Shown here: positions 50,453-59,348 of the stretch, in pieces
Layout of the letters: each line of letters begins with the position of its first letter
How positions within the stretch are numbered: the first letter of the stretch is position 1
Source: Pusillimonas noertemannii
Lineage (GTDB): Bacteria > Pseudomonadota > Gammaproteobacteria > Burkholderiales > Burkholderiaceae_B
Direction: 5' to 3'
Assembly: GCF_003096595.1 (NCBI RefSeq)
Contig: NZ_QEKO01000003.1
Coordinates: forward strand, 1 to 64,000
DNA: 64,000 nucleotides
Notes under the pieces: model-generated
Database searches by the model: none
Seen by the model: only the letters and a program-made list of their open reading frames with translations
Told to the model about the DNA's origin: nothing
Made by a program: the position numbers and the translations under genes

Positions 50453-51157
50453 TTAACGCACCCGGATGGTGCGCGTGGCGCTGAGCCGCGTGCTTTCGCC
50501 TTGCGTGATGCGTATGGTGACCAGGCGGGCGGTCATGCCGTCGGGCAAAGGCACGCTGCCCTTGACGTATTGATAATGATCGACATTGAATTCGATCGGA
50601 TCGAGGGTGATGGTATTGCTTCGGCCGTTGGGATAGCGGCCCTCGACGACGAAAGTCATGCGGCCTTCGAAGGTGGCCGCCGACGGGTCGTCCTGCATGA
50701 CCAGGACCTGATAATTGAGCGTGCCCGCCTGGCTGGTGAGTTCGGCCGCGCGTATGCCCGGCGAGGTGCCGCGGGGATCGGGGGGAATGTCCTTGACCAG
50801 CATCTGGATGTCTTCCTGCAGCGACGATACACGGCCCTGCAGCTGCGCCAGGCGGTCGTCATGGCTGGACAGGGCGCTGCGTGTTTCTTCGAGATCGCGG
50901 GTTTGCTGGGCCAGTTGGGACTGCAGCCGCTGCTTGTCTATATTGGCGCTGTTCAGGTCCTGGTGCAGGCGTTCGGACTCTTCGGCGGTCAGGCGCGGAG
51001 GGCCATAGCTTTTTTGAAGGAACAGCAGGCCGCCGGCGCCCAGCACGATGCCGGTCAGGATCAGCACCAGCCAGCGCGGCACGCGCCGCCGCCGCCGTGT
51101 GCTGCCGTATGCCGTGGGTTGGAAGACGACGCGCTTGTTCGAAGAGAATAGGGCCAT
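50453..51157 (-). CDS. Membrane-anchored coiled-coil protein, unknown function
   Basis: The protein has 234 residues: a basic cytoplasmic N-terminus (RRRRR near 21-25), one membrane helix (about 28-47), an extended coiled coil (about 58-120) with heptad-like Leu/Gln/Glu/Arg, and a C-terminal beta-rich part (about 140-234). The build resembles small conserved envelope proteins of Burkholderiales and gammaproteobacteria (DUF6776-type, a tentative label). Function unknown. It lies upstream of murU on the same strand, with a 159-base gap. Confidence 0.72.
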   Translation of the reverse strand: MALFSSNKRVVFQPTAYGSTRRRRRVPRWLVLILTGIVLGAGGLLFLQKSYGPPRLTAEESERLHQDLNSANIDKQRLQSQLAQQTRDLEETRSALSSHDDRLAQLQGRVSSLQEDIQMLVKDIPPDPRGTSPGIRAAELTSQAGTLNYQVLVMQDDPSAATFEGRMTFVVEGRYPNGRSNTITLDPIEFNVDHYQYVKGSVPLPDGMTARLVTIRITQGESTRLSATRTIRVR

Positions 51158-51316
51158 ATTGAAGAGTCCGTGATGCAGGCCGTGGAAACCGCAGCAAGTG
51201 AATGATTCGAAAAACTATAAAGCATAACTTGGCGAGGCTGCACTGCCGCTGTTTCGCAGGGACTGGTTGCGCTTTGGTATAAGTTGTAACGTTCGGGCGC
51301 CTCTAGAGCAATGGCG

Positions 51317-52000
51317 TTACGCCAAAGAGGCATCCAGTTCGGCGAGCCTTTGGGGGGTGCCCACGTCGGTCCAATGGCCATTGTAATGTTGGCCCATGAC
51401 CCGGCCTTGCTGTATGGCCTGGTAAAGCAGCGGGGCCAGGCGCGCCGGCTGGTGGGCGTCCACCTCACGGAACAGCTTGGGGTGGTATACGCCTATGCCT
51501 GTGAATGTGAGTGTATCGCCGGCACGGGGCTCGGCCAGCAGGCCGTCTGCGCCAAGCGAGAAGTCGCCGTCGGGATGATGGGAAGGGTTGTCGGCCAGAA
51601 GCAGCCAGGCAAGCATATCGCGGGATTGCAGCGCGGCGGCCAAGGGAGCGGCGGACGCGGGATTCCAGTCGCACCAGACATCGCCGTTCATGACGAGGAA
51701 AGGCTCGGGCCCGAGCAGCGGCAGGGCCCGGGCGATGCCGCCGGCGGTTTCGAGCGCCGTGTCTTCGGGCGAGTACGAAATGTGCACGCCGTAGCGCCGG
51801 CCGTCGCCAAGCGCATCTTCGATCTGCCGGCCAAGCCAGGCATGGTTGATGACCAGCTGGTCGATGCCCGCCTGGGCCAGGCGCTGTATATGCCATTCAA
51901 TCAGCGACCTGCCGCCGGCCTTGAGCAGGGGCTTGGGCAGGGTGTCGGTAAGCGGCCGCATGCGTTCCCCGCGGCCCGCCGCAAGTATCATGGCGCGCAT
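51317..52000 (-). CDS. murU: N-acetylmuramate alpha-1-phosphate uridylyltransferase MurU
   Basis: Nucleotidyltransferase of the cell-wall recycling shunt: it makes UDP-MurNAc from MurNAc-1-phosphate and UTP, which MurC then uses. The protein has 227 residues. The N-terminal motif [23 protein letters not shown] (about 4-26) and [12 protein letters not shown] are the nucleotide-binding and metal-binding sites. It overlaps amgK by one base, so the two are coupled. Assignment to MurU rather than a generic sugar nucleotidyltransferase relies on that pairing. Confidence 0.86.
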   Translation of the reverse strand: MRAMILAAGRGERMRPLTDTLPKPLLKAGGRSLIEWHIQRLAQAGIDQLVINHAWLGRQIEDALGDGRRYGVHISYSPEDTALETAGGIARALPLLGPEPFLVMNGDVWCDWNPASAAPLAAALQSRDMLAWLLLADNPSHHPDGDFSLGADGLLAEPRAGDTLTFTGIGVYHPKLFREVDAHQPARLAPLLYQAIQQGRVMGQHYNGHWTDVGTPQRLAELDASLA

Positions 52001-53034
52001 CAGAATGTGTATCCGTAGGAGACGGGGCGGTTTTCGAGGCGATCGAGCAGCCGCAGCAAGGGGGCGAAGACGCCATAGCGCCCGGCAACCTGCCTGACGT
52101 AGCCCTGGACCCGTGGGATATGCTCAAGATAATGGTTCTTGCCGTCGCGGTGGGACAGGCGTGCGAATACGCCCAGTATGCGCAGGTTGCGCTGCAGGCT
52201 CATCCATTCGTACGAGCGGTGGAAATCGGCGAAGTCGGCGGGCACGGGAAGGCCGGCGGCGCGGGCCGCCTGCCAGTAGCGGATGGCCCAGTCGAGTTGC
52301 TGTGCTTCTTCCCAGGTGGTTCGCGCGTCGGTTACCAGCGAGGCCAGGTCGTAGGTGATGGGCCCGATCAGGGCGTCTTGGTAGTCGATGACGCCGGGTT
52401 CGCCTTCGGGCTGCTCGGCCACCATGAGGTTGGGCGAATGGAAGTCGCGGTGCACCAGCACCACGGGCTGGGCGGCGGCGTCTTGGGCCAGTGCCGCGAA
52501 CACCCGCTGCAGCATGGCATGCTCGGTGTCGCTGAGCTGGGCCTGGCAGTGCCTTTCGACATACCACTGGGGAAAGAGCTGGAGTTCGGCGAGCAGACGT
52601 GCTTCATCATAGGCGGGAAGCCCGGTCGCGTCGGCGTGTTGCAGGCGCACCAGAGTGGCGATGGCCTGGCGATAAAGCGTTTGCAGCGTAGCGTCGGGCA
52701 GCCCCTGAGTGATAGCCTGATAGTAGGTTTGCCGGCCCAGATCAGAGAGAAGCAGGAAGCCCTGCTCGATGTCGCGGGCGTATACCTGGGGTACGGTTAC
52801 GCCCGCCTGCCGCAATTTTTCACCCACCAGCAGGAAGGGAAGACAATCTTCGTGCTGGGGCGGGGCGTCCATGGCGATGACGCTGCCTTTCCGGCCTTCG
52901 AGCCGGAAATAACGGCGAAAACTGGCGTCGCTGGAGGCCGGGCGCAGCGAATCGAGGTCGAGCCCGTGTTCGTCGGCCAGAGAGGCGAGCCAGTGTTTCA
53001 GTGCATCGAGGCGAGAGTCTTCGCTGGGGTTCAA
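52000..53034 (-). CDS. amgK: N-acetylmuramate/N-acetylglucosamine kinase AmgK
   Basis: Aminoglycoside-phosphotransferase-fold kinase that phosphorylates MurNAc at the anomeric carbon in the peptidoglycan-recycling shunt. The protein has 344 residues. Motifs: [13 protein letters not shown] near the nucleotide pocket, [13 protein letters not shown] as the catalytic loop, and [19 protein letters not shown] as the metal-binding motif. It is the first gene of the amgK-murU pair and is divergent from lptD, with 153 bases between their starts. In Pseudomonas this pair gives fosfomycin tolerance by bypassing de novo UDP-MurNAc synthesis. Confidence 0.87.
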   Translation of the reverse strand: MNPSEDSRLDALKHWLASLADEHGLDLDSLRPASSDASFRRYFRLEGRKGSVIAMDAPPQHEDCLPFLLVGEKLRQAGVTVPQVYARDIEQGFLLLSDLGRQTYYQAITQGLPDATLQTLYRQAIATLVRLQHADATGLPAYDEARLLAELQLFPQWYVERHCQAQLSDTEHAMLQRVFAALAQDAAAQPVVLVHRDFHSPNLMVAEQPEGEPGVIDYQDALIGPITYDLASLVTDARTTWEEAQQLDWAIRYWQAARAAGLPVPADFADFHRSYEWMSLQRNLRILGVFARLSHRDGKNHYLEHIPRVQGYVRQVAGRYGVFAPLLRLLDRLENRPVSYGYTF

Positions 53035-53111
53035 AGCGGTATCCTGGGTTCGGCGTATGAATGAAAAAATAATTATGCCGCCAATTCCGGACGCGAGGAG
53101 TGCGGCTTCTC

Positions 53112-53117
53112 TATAAT
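53112..53117 (+). promoter_or_regulatory. Consensus -10 box upstream of lptD
   Basis: TATAAT at 53112-53117, about 70 bases before the lptD start. No good -35 hexamer at the expected distance (TTCCGG at 53085 would need a 21-base spacer), so assignment is provisional. Confidence 0.45.
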
Positions 53118-53187
53118 ACTTGGCTGCCGGTTATTTCGACATCGGCTTTATGCCAAAATAAGGTCTGTTTTAAGGGGCAAAGTACTC

Positions 53188-55599
53188 GTGCGTGCGGTCT
53201 GGTGGGCAATCCTTCTCATGTTCGGCCTTGTGTCGACGGCTCAGGCCCAGCAGGCCTCCGCCGTTCCGTCCGAGGTGGGCGCGCTGATCGTCTCCCCCAA
53301 GCTCAGGCTGCATACCCAATTGGGCGAGGACGAAATGACGTCCTTCCTGATCGCCGACAAGATGGAAACCGACGAAGACGGCAAGGTCATCCTGACCGGC
53401 GACGCCGAGGTGCGGCGCATTGATTCCGTCGTCAAGGGCGACCATATCGACTATCAACGCGAAACAGGCCAGGTGAACGTGCGGGGCAACGGCCTGATCA
53501 TGCGCGACGGCAACATCGTGCGCGGCCCCGAGCTCAGCTACAACGTCAATGCCGAAACCGGCGAGGTCAACGACCCCAATTTCTGGCTGGGCGCCGATGG
53601 CGGCTCGGGCACGGCTGAAAGGGCCGAGATCTTCAGCCGCAGCCAGATGCGGCTGAATTCGGCCCGCTATGCGGGCTGCCCCTGCGAAAACCCGCCCTGG
53701 TACATTACTTCGCCCAAGGTCGACTTTGATTTCGACGAGAACGAGGGCGTGGCGCGCAATGCCGTGCTGTTTTTCAAGGGCGTTCCCATCCTGGCCTCGC
53801 CCTATCTGTCGTTTCCATTGCGCAAAGAGCGCAAGTCGGGTTTCTTGCTGCCCACCTATGGCGGCTCCAGCAACAGCGGCCTCGAGTTCACGCTGCCGTA
53901 CTACTTCAACCTGGCGCCCAATTACGACCTGACGGTAACGCCGCGCTACATGGCCAAGCGTGGCTTGCAGCTGGGGGCTGAATTCCGTTACCTGGGGCGC
54001 GGCTACAACGGCCAGTTGTCGGGCACCTACCTGAACCGCGACAAACTAACCGACGACAGGCGCTGGATGTATTGGTGGCAGCATCGCCATAGCCTCGGCG
54101 GCGGCTTCAGCGCTTATTTCGACGTGCGCCGTGTGTCGGACGACGATTACTTTCGTGATTTCACCACCTTCGGGCTGAACGAAGCCACGATCGATGCGCT
54201 TCCCAGCATCGCCCGGCTGAACTGGAGCGGCTCCCCGTATTGGCGGGCATATCTTCAGACGTATACCTACCAGACCCTGCAGGACCGCACGTCCACCTAT
54301 CGCCGCCCGCAGTTCGACAAGGTTCCCGAATTCTATGTGCGCGGTGCGCGCTACAACTGGGGCGGCTTCGACGTGGCGACCGACAACTACGCAACCAAGT
54401 TCACGATGCCCAAGTTCAGGTCGCGCGTGGTGGACATGTTTCCCGCCCAGAATCTGGACAGCAGGCCCACCTTCCCGTATCAGGCATACGATGGCACGCG
54501 GCTTAGCTCGTATAACTCTATTTCGTACCCCATCGTGCGCCCTGGCTGGTATCTGACACCCAAGGCCGCGCTGCATCTGAGCCAGTACACCACCAGCTGG
54601 AACGGCTTCACCCTGGCCCGTGATCCCATCACCGGCATCGTCCCAAGCACCCCGCACACGCAATCGCGCGCCGTGCCCTTGTTCTCGCTTGATTCGGGCA
54701 TGACCTTCGAGCGCGAAACCACGCTGTTCGGAAACAACTCCATCCAGACCCTCGAGCCTCGTATCTATTACCTGTACGTGCCCTATCGCGACCAGTCGGC
54801 GATACCCGTATTCGACACCAGCATCGCCACCTTCAATTTTTCACAGGCCTTCGACGAAAATCTGTTCAGCGGCGGCTGGGACCGCATTGCCAACGCCAAC
54901 CAGGTCACCGTGGGCCTGACCACCCGCTGGCTCGACGAAGACACGGGCTTCGAGCGCCTGTCGCTGTCGGCGGCCCAGCGCATTTATTTCGAAGACCAGA
55001 AGGTGACATTGCCGGGCACCCGCCCGCGCACCAACACCAAGTCCGATTACCTGGTGGGCGCAACAGCCGCCCTTACCGATAAACTCGACGTGCGGTTCGA
55101 CGCGCAGTTCAACCCCGAGAACCGCGATCGCAACCGCATGTCGGCCGGCTTCAGGTGGCGGCCTCAGCGGCTGGCCATGCTTGCCGCCTCGTACCGCTAC
55201 GAGCGCGATCCAAGCCAGATCAGCAACCCCTCTGTCGTCAACGAGTCCTGGTATGTCGATCGCAGCCGGGAGCAGATCTCGGTGTACGGCCAGTGGCCGT
55301 TGCACAGCAAGTTGTATGCACTGGGCCGCGTCGATTATTCTTTGCAGGACAAGCGCTCCACACAGTCGGTGCTGGGCCTGGAATACCGTGGAGACTGCTG
55401 CTGGGCGGCGCGCGTCGTCTACCAGCGTTATGCGGTGTCCGAGCAGGACACCAACACGGCGGTGTTCTTTCAGCTTGAGCTAAGCGGCCTGGGCTCGCTA
55501 GGCACCGATCCAATGGGCATGTTGTCCCGCACCATCTATGGCTATCAAACGGTCACCCCTCCCATACCTGAAAAAACCACATTCGAGAGGTACGAATAA
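53188..55599 (+). CDS. lptD: LPS-assembly protein LptD
   Basis: Outer-membrane beta-barrel that inserts lipopolysaccharide into the outer leaflet. The protein has 803 residues. Signal peptide (about 1-21, WWAILLMFGLVSTAQAQ), then an N-terminal jellyroll domain and a C-terminal barrel (about 220-803). Cysteine pairs expected for its disulfides are CPC near residue 163-165 and the CC of GDCCWAARVVYQRY near 735. The GTG start at 53188 has AAGGGG upstream. It overlaps surA by one base (TAATG), so LptD and its chaperone SurA are co-translated. Confidence 0.95.
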   Translation: MRAVWWAILLMFGLVSTAQAQQASAVPSEVGALIVSPKLRLHTQLGEDEMTSFLIADKMETDEDGKVILTGDAEVRRIDSVVKGDHIDYQRETGQVNVRGNGLIMRDGNIVRGPELSYNVNAETGEVNDPNFWLGADGGSGTAERAEIFSRSQMRLNSARYAGCPCENPPWYITSPKVDFDFDENEGVARNAVLFFKGVPILASPYLSFPLRKERKSGFLLPTYGGSSNSGLEFTLPYYFNLAPNYDLTVTPRYMAKRGLQLGAEFRYLGRGYNGQLSGTYLNRDKLTDDRRWMYWWQHRHSLGGGFSAYFDVRRVSDDDYFRDFTTFGLNEATIDALPSIARLNWSGSPYWRAYLQTYTYQTLQDRTSTYRRPQFDKVPEFYVRGARYNWGGFDVATDNYATKFTMPKFRSRVVDMFPAQNLDSRPTFPYQAYDGTRLSSYNSISYPIVRPGWYLTPKAALHLSQYTTSWNGFTLARDPITGIVPSTPHTQSRAVPLFSLDSGMTFERETTLFGNNSIQTLEPRIYYLYVPYRDQSAIPVFDTSIATFNFSQAFDENLFSGGWDRIANANQVTVGLTTRWLDEDTGFERLSLSAAQRIYFEDQKVTLPGTRPRTNTKSDYLVGATAALTDKLDVRFDAQFNPENRDRNRMSAGFRWRPQRLAMLAASYRYERDPSQISNPSVVNESWYVDRSREQISVYGQWPLHSKLYALGRVDYSLQDKRSTQSVLGLEYRGDCCWAARVVYQRYAVSEQDTNTAVFFQLELSGLGSLGTDPMGMLSRTIYGYQTVTPPIPEKTTFERYE

Positions 55600-57089
55600 T
55601 GCGTAGTCCGTACACGACGCGCCGGCTTGCGTCTTTGCTGCTTGTGCTGCTGGGTGTCTCGGCGTCCGCGGCCGCCCAGCAGACGGCCGCCGGACAACAG
55701 CCGTCCGCCGAGAACGCCGCCGAACACCAGGCCGTCGACGGCATCGCCGCGGTGGTCAACAAACAGGTCATCACGCTGCGCCAGGTAGACGCCCAGGTCC
55801 GGACGGCCGAAGCGCAGCTCAAGCAGCAGAACATCGCCGTTCCCGACCGGCAGATCTTGCGCCGCCAGGTTCTGCAGCGCATGATCAGCGACGAACTGCT
55901 GCGCCAGGAAGCCGAGCGCCTGAACATAGAAGTAACCGACGCCGGCGCCGAGCAGGCCGCCGCGGTCATTGCGCAGCGCAACCGCATGACGCCCGAGCAG
56001 TTGCGCGCCGAGATCGAGCGTTCGGGTGTGTCGTGGGCCGATTATCTCAAGGACCTGCGCCATGAAGTCATGGTCGACCAGCTGCGGCAGCGCACCGTCG
56101 ACAGAAACATTCATATTTCCGACGCCGACGTCGACGCCTTCCTGAAATCCCAGCAGCGGCGGTCAGGCCTCGGCTCGCTGAACCAGCGCGGCCAGGCCCA
56201 GCAAGGCCAGCAGGCTCAACAGGCGCAGCCCAGCGTCCTGGGCCTGGCGCAGATCCTGGTCGCCGTTCCCGAAGGCGCCTCGGCCGCCGAGGTGCAGCGC
56301 CTGCGCAGCAAGGCCGAAGAACTGCTCTCCCGACTGCGGGCGGGGGCCGATTTTGCAAGCCTGGCGGCTTCTTCTTCGGATGCCCCCGAAGCGTTGCAGG
56401 GCGGCGACCTTGGCGTCAGGCCGCCCGAGGGCTGGCCCGACCTTTTCCTGCAAGCCACGCAAGGGGTGCAGGCCGGCGGCGTCAGCGACATTGTCCAAAG
56501 TGGCAATGGGTTCCACATCCTCAAGGTGGTAACGCGGGGCCAAGAGGCGCAGCAGCCGGCCCAGGCGCAGGCGCCGGCCGCCGCTGCCCCGTCGCAGCAG
56601 GCGCCCATGCCCGAAGGGCCCATGATGGTGACGCAGACGCATGCAAGCCACATTCTCATCAAGATTACGCCGGCCATGTCCGAGCAGCGCGCGCGCGAGC
56701 GCGCGCGCCAGCTGGAGCACCGCCTTTCCATGGGCGAGAACTTCGAGGAATTGGCCAGGCTGTATTCCGAAGACGCTTCGGCGCCCCAGGGCGGCGACCT
56801 GGGCTGGCTGAACCCGGGCGAAACCGTGCCGGCCTTCGAGCAGGCAATGAACGCCCTGCAGCCGGGCCAGATCAGCGCACCCGTCCTGTCGCAGTTCGGC
56901 TGGCACATCATTCGTGTTGATGACCGGCGCGAAAAAGACATGGAAGACGAGTACCGCCGCATGCAAGCGCGACAGATTCTCTTCCAGCGCCGGGTCGAGC
57001 CCGCATTCGAAGACTGGCTCAGCCAGCTGCGAGGGCAGGCCTACATCGACAACCGGCTCGATCCGCAATCCAGCCGGCGCCCGCGCTAG
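55599..57089 (+). CDS. surA: Periplasmic chaperone and peptidyl-prolyl isomerase SurA
   Basis: Folds outer-membrane proteins such as LptD in the periplasm. The protein has 496 residues. Signal peptide (about 1-27, [18 protein letters not shown]), N-terminal chaperone region with [18 protein letters not shown] and two parvulin domains (about 205-315 and 345-450; the second contains [17 protein letters not shown] and [20 protein letters not shown]). The two Gln/Ala-rich linkers (about 190-205 and 315-340) are longer than usual. It starts at the lptD stop and precedes rsmA by 7 bases. Confidence 0.95.
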   Translation: MRSPYTTRRLASLLLVLLGVSASAAAQQTAAGQQPSAENAAEHQAVDGIAAVVNKQVITLRQVDAQVRTAEAQLKQQNIAVPDRQILRRQVLQRMISDELLRQEAERLNIEVTDAGAEQAAAVIAQRNRMTPEQLRAEIERSGVSWADYLKDLRHEVMVDQLRQRTVDRNIHISDADVDAFLKSQQRRSGLGSLNQRGQAQQGQQAQQAQPSVLGLAQILVAVPEGASAAEVQRLRSKAEELLSRLRAGADFASLAASSSDAPEALQGGDLGVRPPEGWPDLFLQATQGVQAGGVSDIVQSGNGFHILKVVTRGQEAQQPAQAQAPAAAAPSQQAPMPEGPMMVTQTHASHILIKITPAMSEQRARERARQLEHRLSMGENFEELARLYSEDASAPQGGDLGWLNPGETVPAFEQAMNALQPGQISAPVLSQFGWHIIRVDDRREKDMEDEYRRMQARQILFQRRVEPAFEDWLSQLRGQAYIDNRLDPQSSRRPR

Positions 57090-57096
57090 GCTTCGC

Positions 57097-57876
57097 ATGG
57101 CGCAGCATCAGGCCCGCAAGCGCTTCGGCCAGCACTTCTTGGTCGACGAAGGCGTCATTGACGCCATCGTGCGGGCCATCGCGCCCCAGAAGTCCGACAA
57201 GCTGATCGAGATCGGGCCGGGCCTGTCGGCCCTGACCGGCCCGCTGCTGCAGGCGCTTGACCATCTCACAGTGGTCGAGATCGACCGCGACCTGGCGGCC
57301 CGCCTGCTGCGCCAGCACTCGCCCGAAAGGCTTTCGGTGGTGCAGGCCGATGCGCTGCAGGTCGATTTTTCCCAGCTGGGCACCGCGCTGCGCATCGTGG
57401 GCAATCTGCCCTACAACATTTCCAGCCCCTTGCTGTTTCATCTGATGGACAGCGCCGAGCAGGTGATCGACCAGCACTTCATGCTTCAGCGTGAAGTGAT
57501 CGACCGCATGGTGGCCGAGCCCGCCACTTCCGACTATGGCCGGCTATCGGTCATGCTGCAGTCGCGCTACGACATGGTCAAGCTGTTCGATGTGCCTCCC
57601 GAGGCTTTCGATCCGCCACCGCGCGTCGTGTCGGCCGTGGTCAGGATGAAGCCGCTTGGGGCAGGGCGCCCGCAGGCAAAAGACCCGGCGGGTTTTGCCC
57701 GGGTCGTGGCCAAGTCATTCGCCCAGCGTCGCAAGATGCTGCGCAAGGGGCTCGGAGACTGGGCCAAGCTCGTCGATTGGGACGTCGTAGGGGTGCCCGA
57801 AACGGCTCGCGCCGAAGAACTGTCGGTGGGCCAGTTCATTGCCTTGGCCGATCATTTACACGAAGCCGGCATATAG
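57097..57876 (+). CDS. rsmA: 16S rRNA dimethyladenosine transferase RsmA (KsgA)
   Basis: Dimethylates A1518 and A1519 in 16S rRNA helix 45. The protein has 259 residues. FGQHFLVD (about 11-18), the SAM loop [14 protein letters not shown] and the catalytic [12 protein letters not shown] motif are present. Third gene of the lptD-surA-rsmA operon (pdxA, which often sits between surA and rsmA in gammaproteobacteria, is absent here). Start at 57097 by family N-terminus [14 protein letters not shown]. Confidence 0.96.
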   Translation: MAQHQARKRFGQHFLVDEGVIDAIVRAIAPQKSDKLIEIGPGLSALTGPLLQALDHLTVVEIDRDLAARLLRQHSPERLSVVQADALQVDFSQLGTALRIVGNLPYNISSPLLFHLMDSAEQVIDQHFMLQREVIDRMVAEPATSDYGRLSVMLQSRYDMVKLFDVPPEAFDPPPRVVSAVVRMKPLGAGRPQAKDPAGFARVVAKSFAQRRKMLRKGLGDWAKLVDWDVVGVPETARAEELSVGQFIALADHLHEAGI

Positions 57877-57918
57877 CGCAGCCGGCGTCCGCGGGCGCGG
57901 CCGCCGCCAGGCGGGGCT

Positions 57919-59148
57919 TCAGCCAAAGAACCAGTAGCACACCCCGATCGAAGCCAGCACCCCCGCCAGGTCGGCCAGCAGGGCGCAGCCCACCGCATGG
58001 CGCGCACGCTGTATGCCGACCGCGCCGAAATAAACGGCCAGTACATAGAAGGTGGTTTCGGTACTGCCCTGCACGGTGGCGGCCAGCAGGGCGGGGAAGC
58101 TGTCGACCCCGAAGTGCTGCATGGTCTCGATAAGCATCGCGCGCGCCGCGCTGCCCGAAAAGGGCTTGGTCAGCGCCGTGGGCATGGCGTCCACGAAGCG
58201 CGTGTCCCAGCCCGCGCCGTGCACGGCCCAGCGCAGGGCGTCGAGCGCCGCATCCAGGGCCCCCGAGGCCCGCAGCACGCCGATGGCGCACAGCATCGCC
58301 ACCAGATAGGGCAGCAGGTTCTTGGAGATGTCGAAACCCTCTTTGGCGCCCTCTATGAAGGCTTCATACACGGGCACTTTCTTCAGATACCCCGCAATGA
58401 GGAACACCGCAATAATGCCGAACAGCGTCAGGTTGCCCATCAGGGAAGACAGGCTGCTGATGGCGGTGGCCGAAAGCGTGGCCAGGACGGCCATGAAGCC
58501 GCCCAGAATAGCGACCGCGCCGCCCAGCCAGGCCAGCACCACCGGATCGTAAAGCTTGAGCCTTTGCATGAAGGCCACGGACAGAAGGCCGGCCAGCGTC
58601 GAGGCCGAGGTGGCCAGCAGTATGGGCAGGAACACCATGGCCGGATCGGGGGCGCCTTGCTGGGCCCGGTACATGAAGATGGTGACGGGCAGCAGCGTCA
58701 GCGAAGAGGAGTTCAGCACCAGAAACAGAATCTGCGCATTGCTTGCCGTGCGTGGCTCGGTGTTGAGCGTCTGCAGTGAATGCATGGCGCGCAAGCCTAT
58801 GGGCGTGGCGGCGTTGTCGAGCCCTAGGCCGTTGGCGGCAAAGTTCAGGGTGATCAGGCCAATTGCCTCGTGCCCCCGGGGCACGCCCGGCATCAGGCGC
58901 GCAAACAGCGGCGAGAGGATTCTCGAGAGCCACTGTACGAGCCCTGCGCCTTCGGCGATGCGCAGGAAGCCCAGCCAGAGTGTCAGCGTGCCGAACAGCA
59001 ATATCATCAGTTCGACCGAGAGTTCGGCCATGTCGAACAGGCTCAGGACAATGCGCGAGAAGACCTCGGGATCGTGCAGGAAGATCCATTGGTAAAGGCC
59101 GGCCAGCAGGGCCACGATGAAGAATGCGAACCAAAGGGTGTTGAGCAT
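57919..59148 (-). CDS. SpmA-SpmB fusion membrane protein (Gate/nucleoside-recognition domains)
   Basis: The protein has 409 residues and about ten hydrophobic segments in two similar halves: an SpmA-like half (about 1-200, with LNFAANGLGLDNAATPIGLRAM) and an SpmB-like half (about 205-409, with LPYLVAMLCAIGVLRASGALD and GSTETTFYVLAVYFGAVGI). In Bacillus SpmA and SpmB are separate spore-dehydration proteins; in non-sporulating Gram-negatives the fused form occurs and its transport substrate is unknown. Start at 59148 rather than the upstream frame because it gives the usual MLNTLWFAFF start. Convergent with rsmA. Confidence 0.85.
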   Translation of the reverse strand: MLNTLWFAFFIVALLAGLYQWIFLHDPEVFSRIVLSLFDMAELSVELMILLFGTLTLWLGFLRIAEGAGLVQWLSRILSPLFARLMPGVPRGHEAIGLITLNFAANGLGLDNAATPIGLRAMHSLQTLNTEPRTASNAQILFLVLNSSSLTLLPVTIFMYRAQQGAPDPAMVFLPILLATSASTLAGLLSVAFMQRLKLYDPVVLAWLGGAVAILGGFMAVLATLSATAISSLSSLMGNLTLFGIIAVFLIAGYLKKVPVYEAFIEGAKEGFDISKNLLPYLVAMLCAIGVLRASGALDAALDALRWAVHGAGWDTRFVDAMPTALTKPFSGSAARAMLIETMQHFGVDSFPALLAATVQGSTETTFYVLAVYFGAVGIQRARHAVGCALLADLAGVLASIGVCYWFFG

Positions 59149-59348
59149 GGGCGTTAGATGAAGTTCGGCGCGCGTGCGGTCAAATATCAGGATTGTCGCA
59201 GAGTCTTTCCCGCCGGGCACGGTTTACTTCAGCGGACCGCCACGATCGTCCGGTGTTCAGGGATGCACGGTCGCCTGCCCGCAACGCCACGGGTGCCTGC
59301 CGGCGCGAATGAGGGATAATGAAATATCTCTGATTGTCGAGGTTGCTC

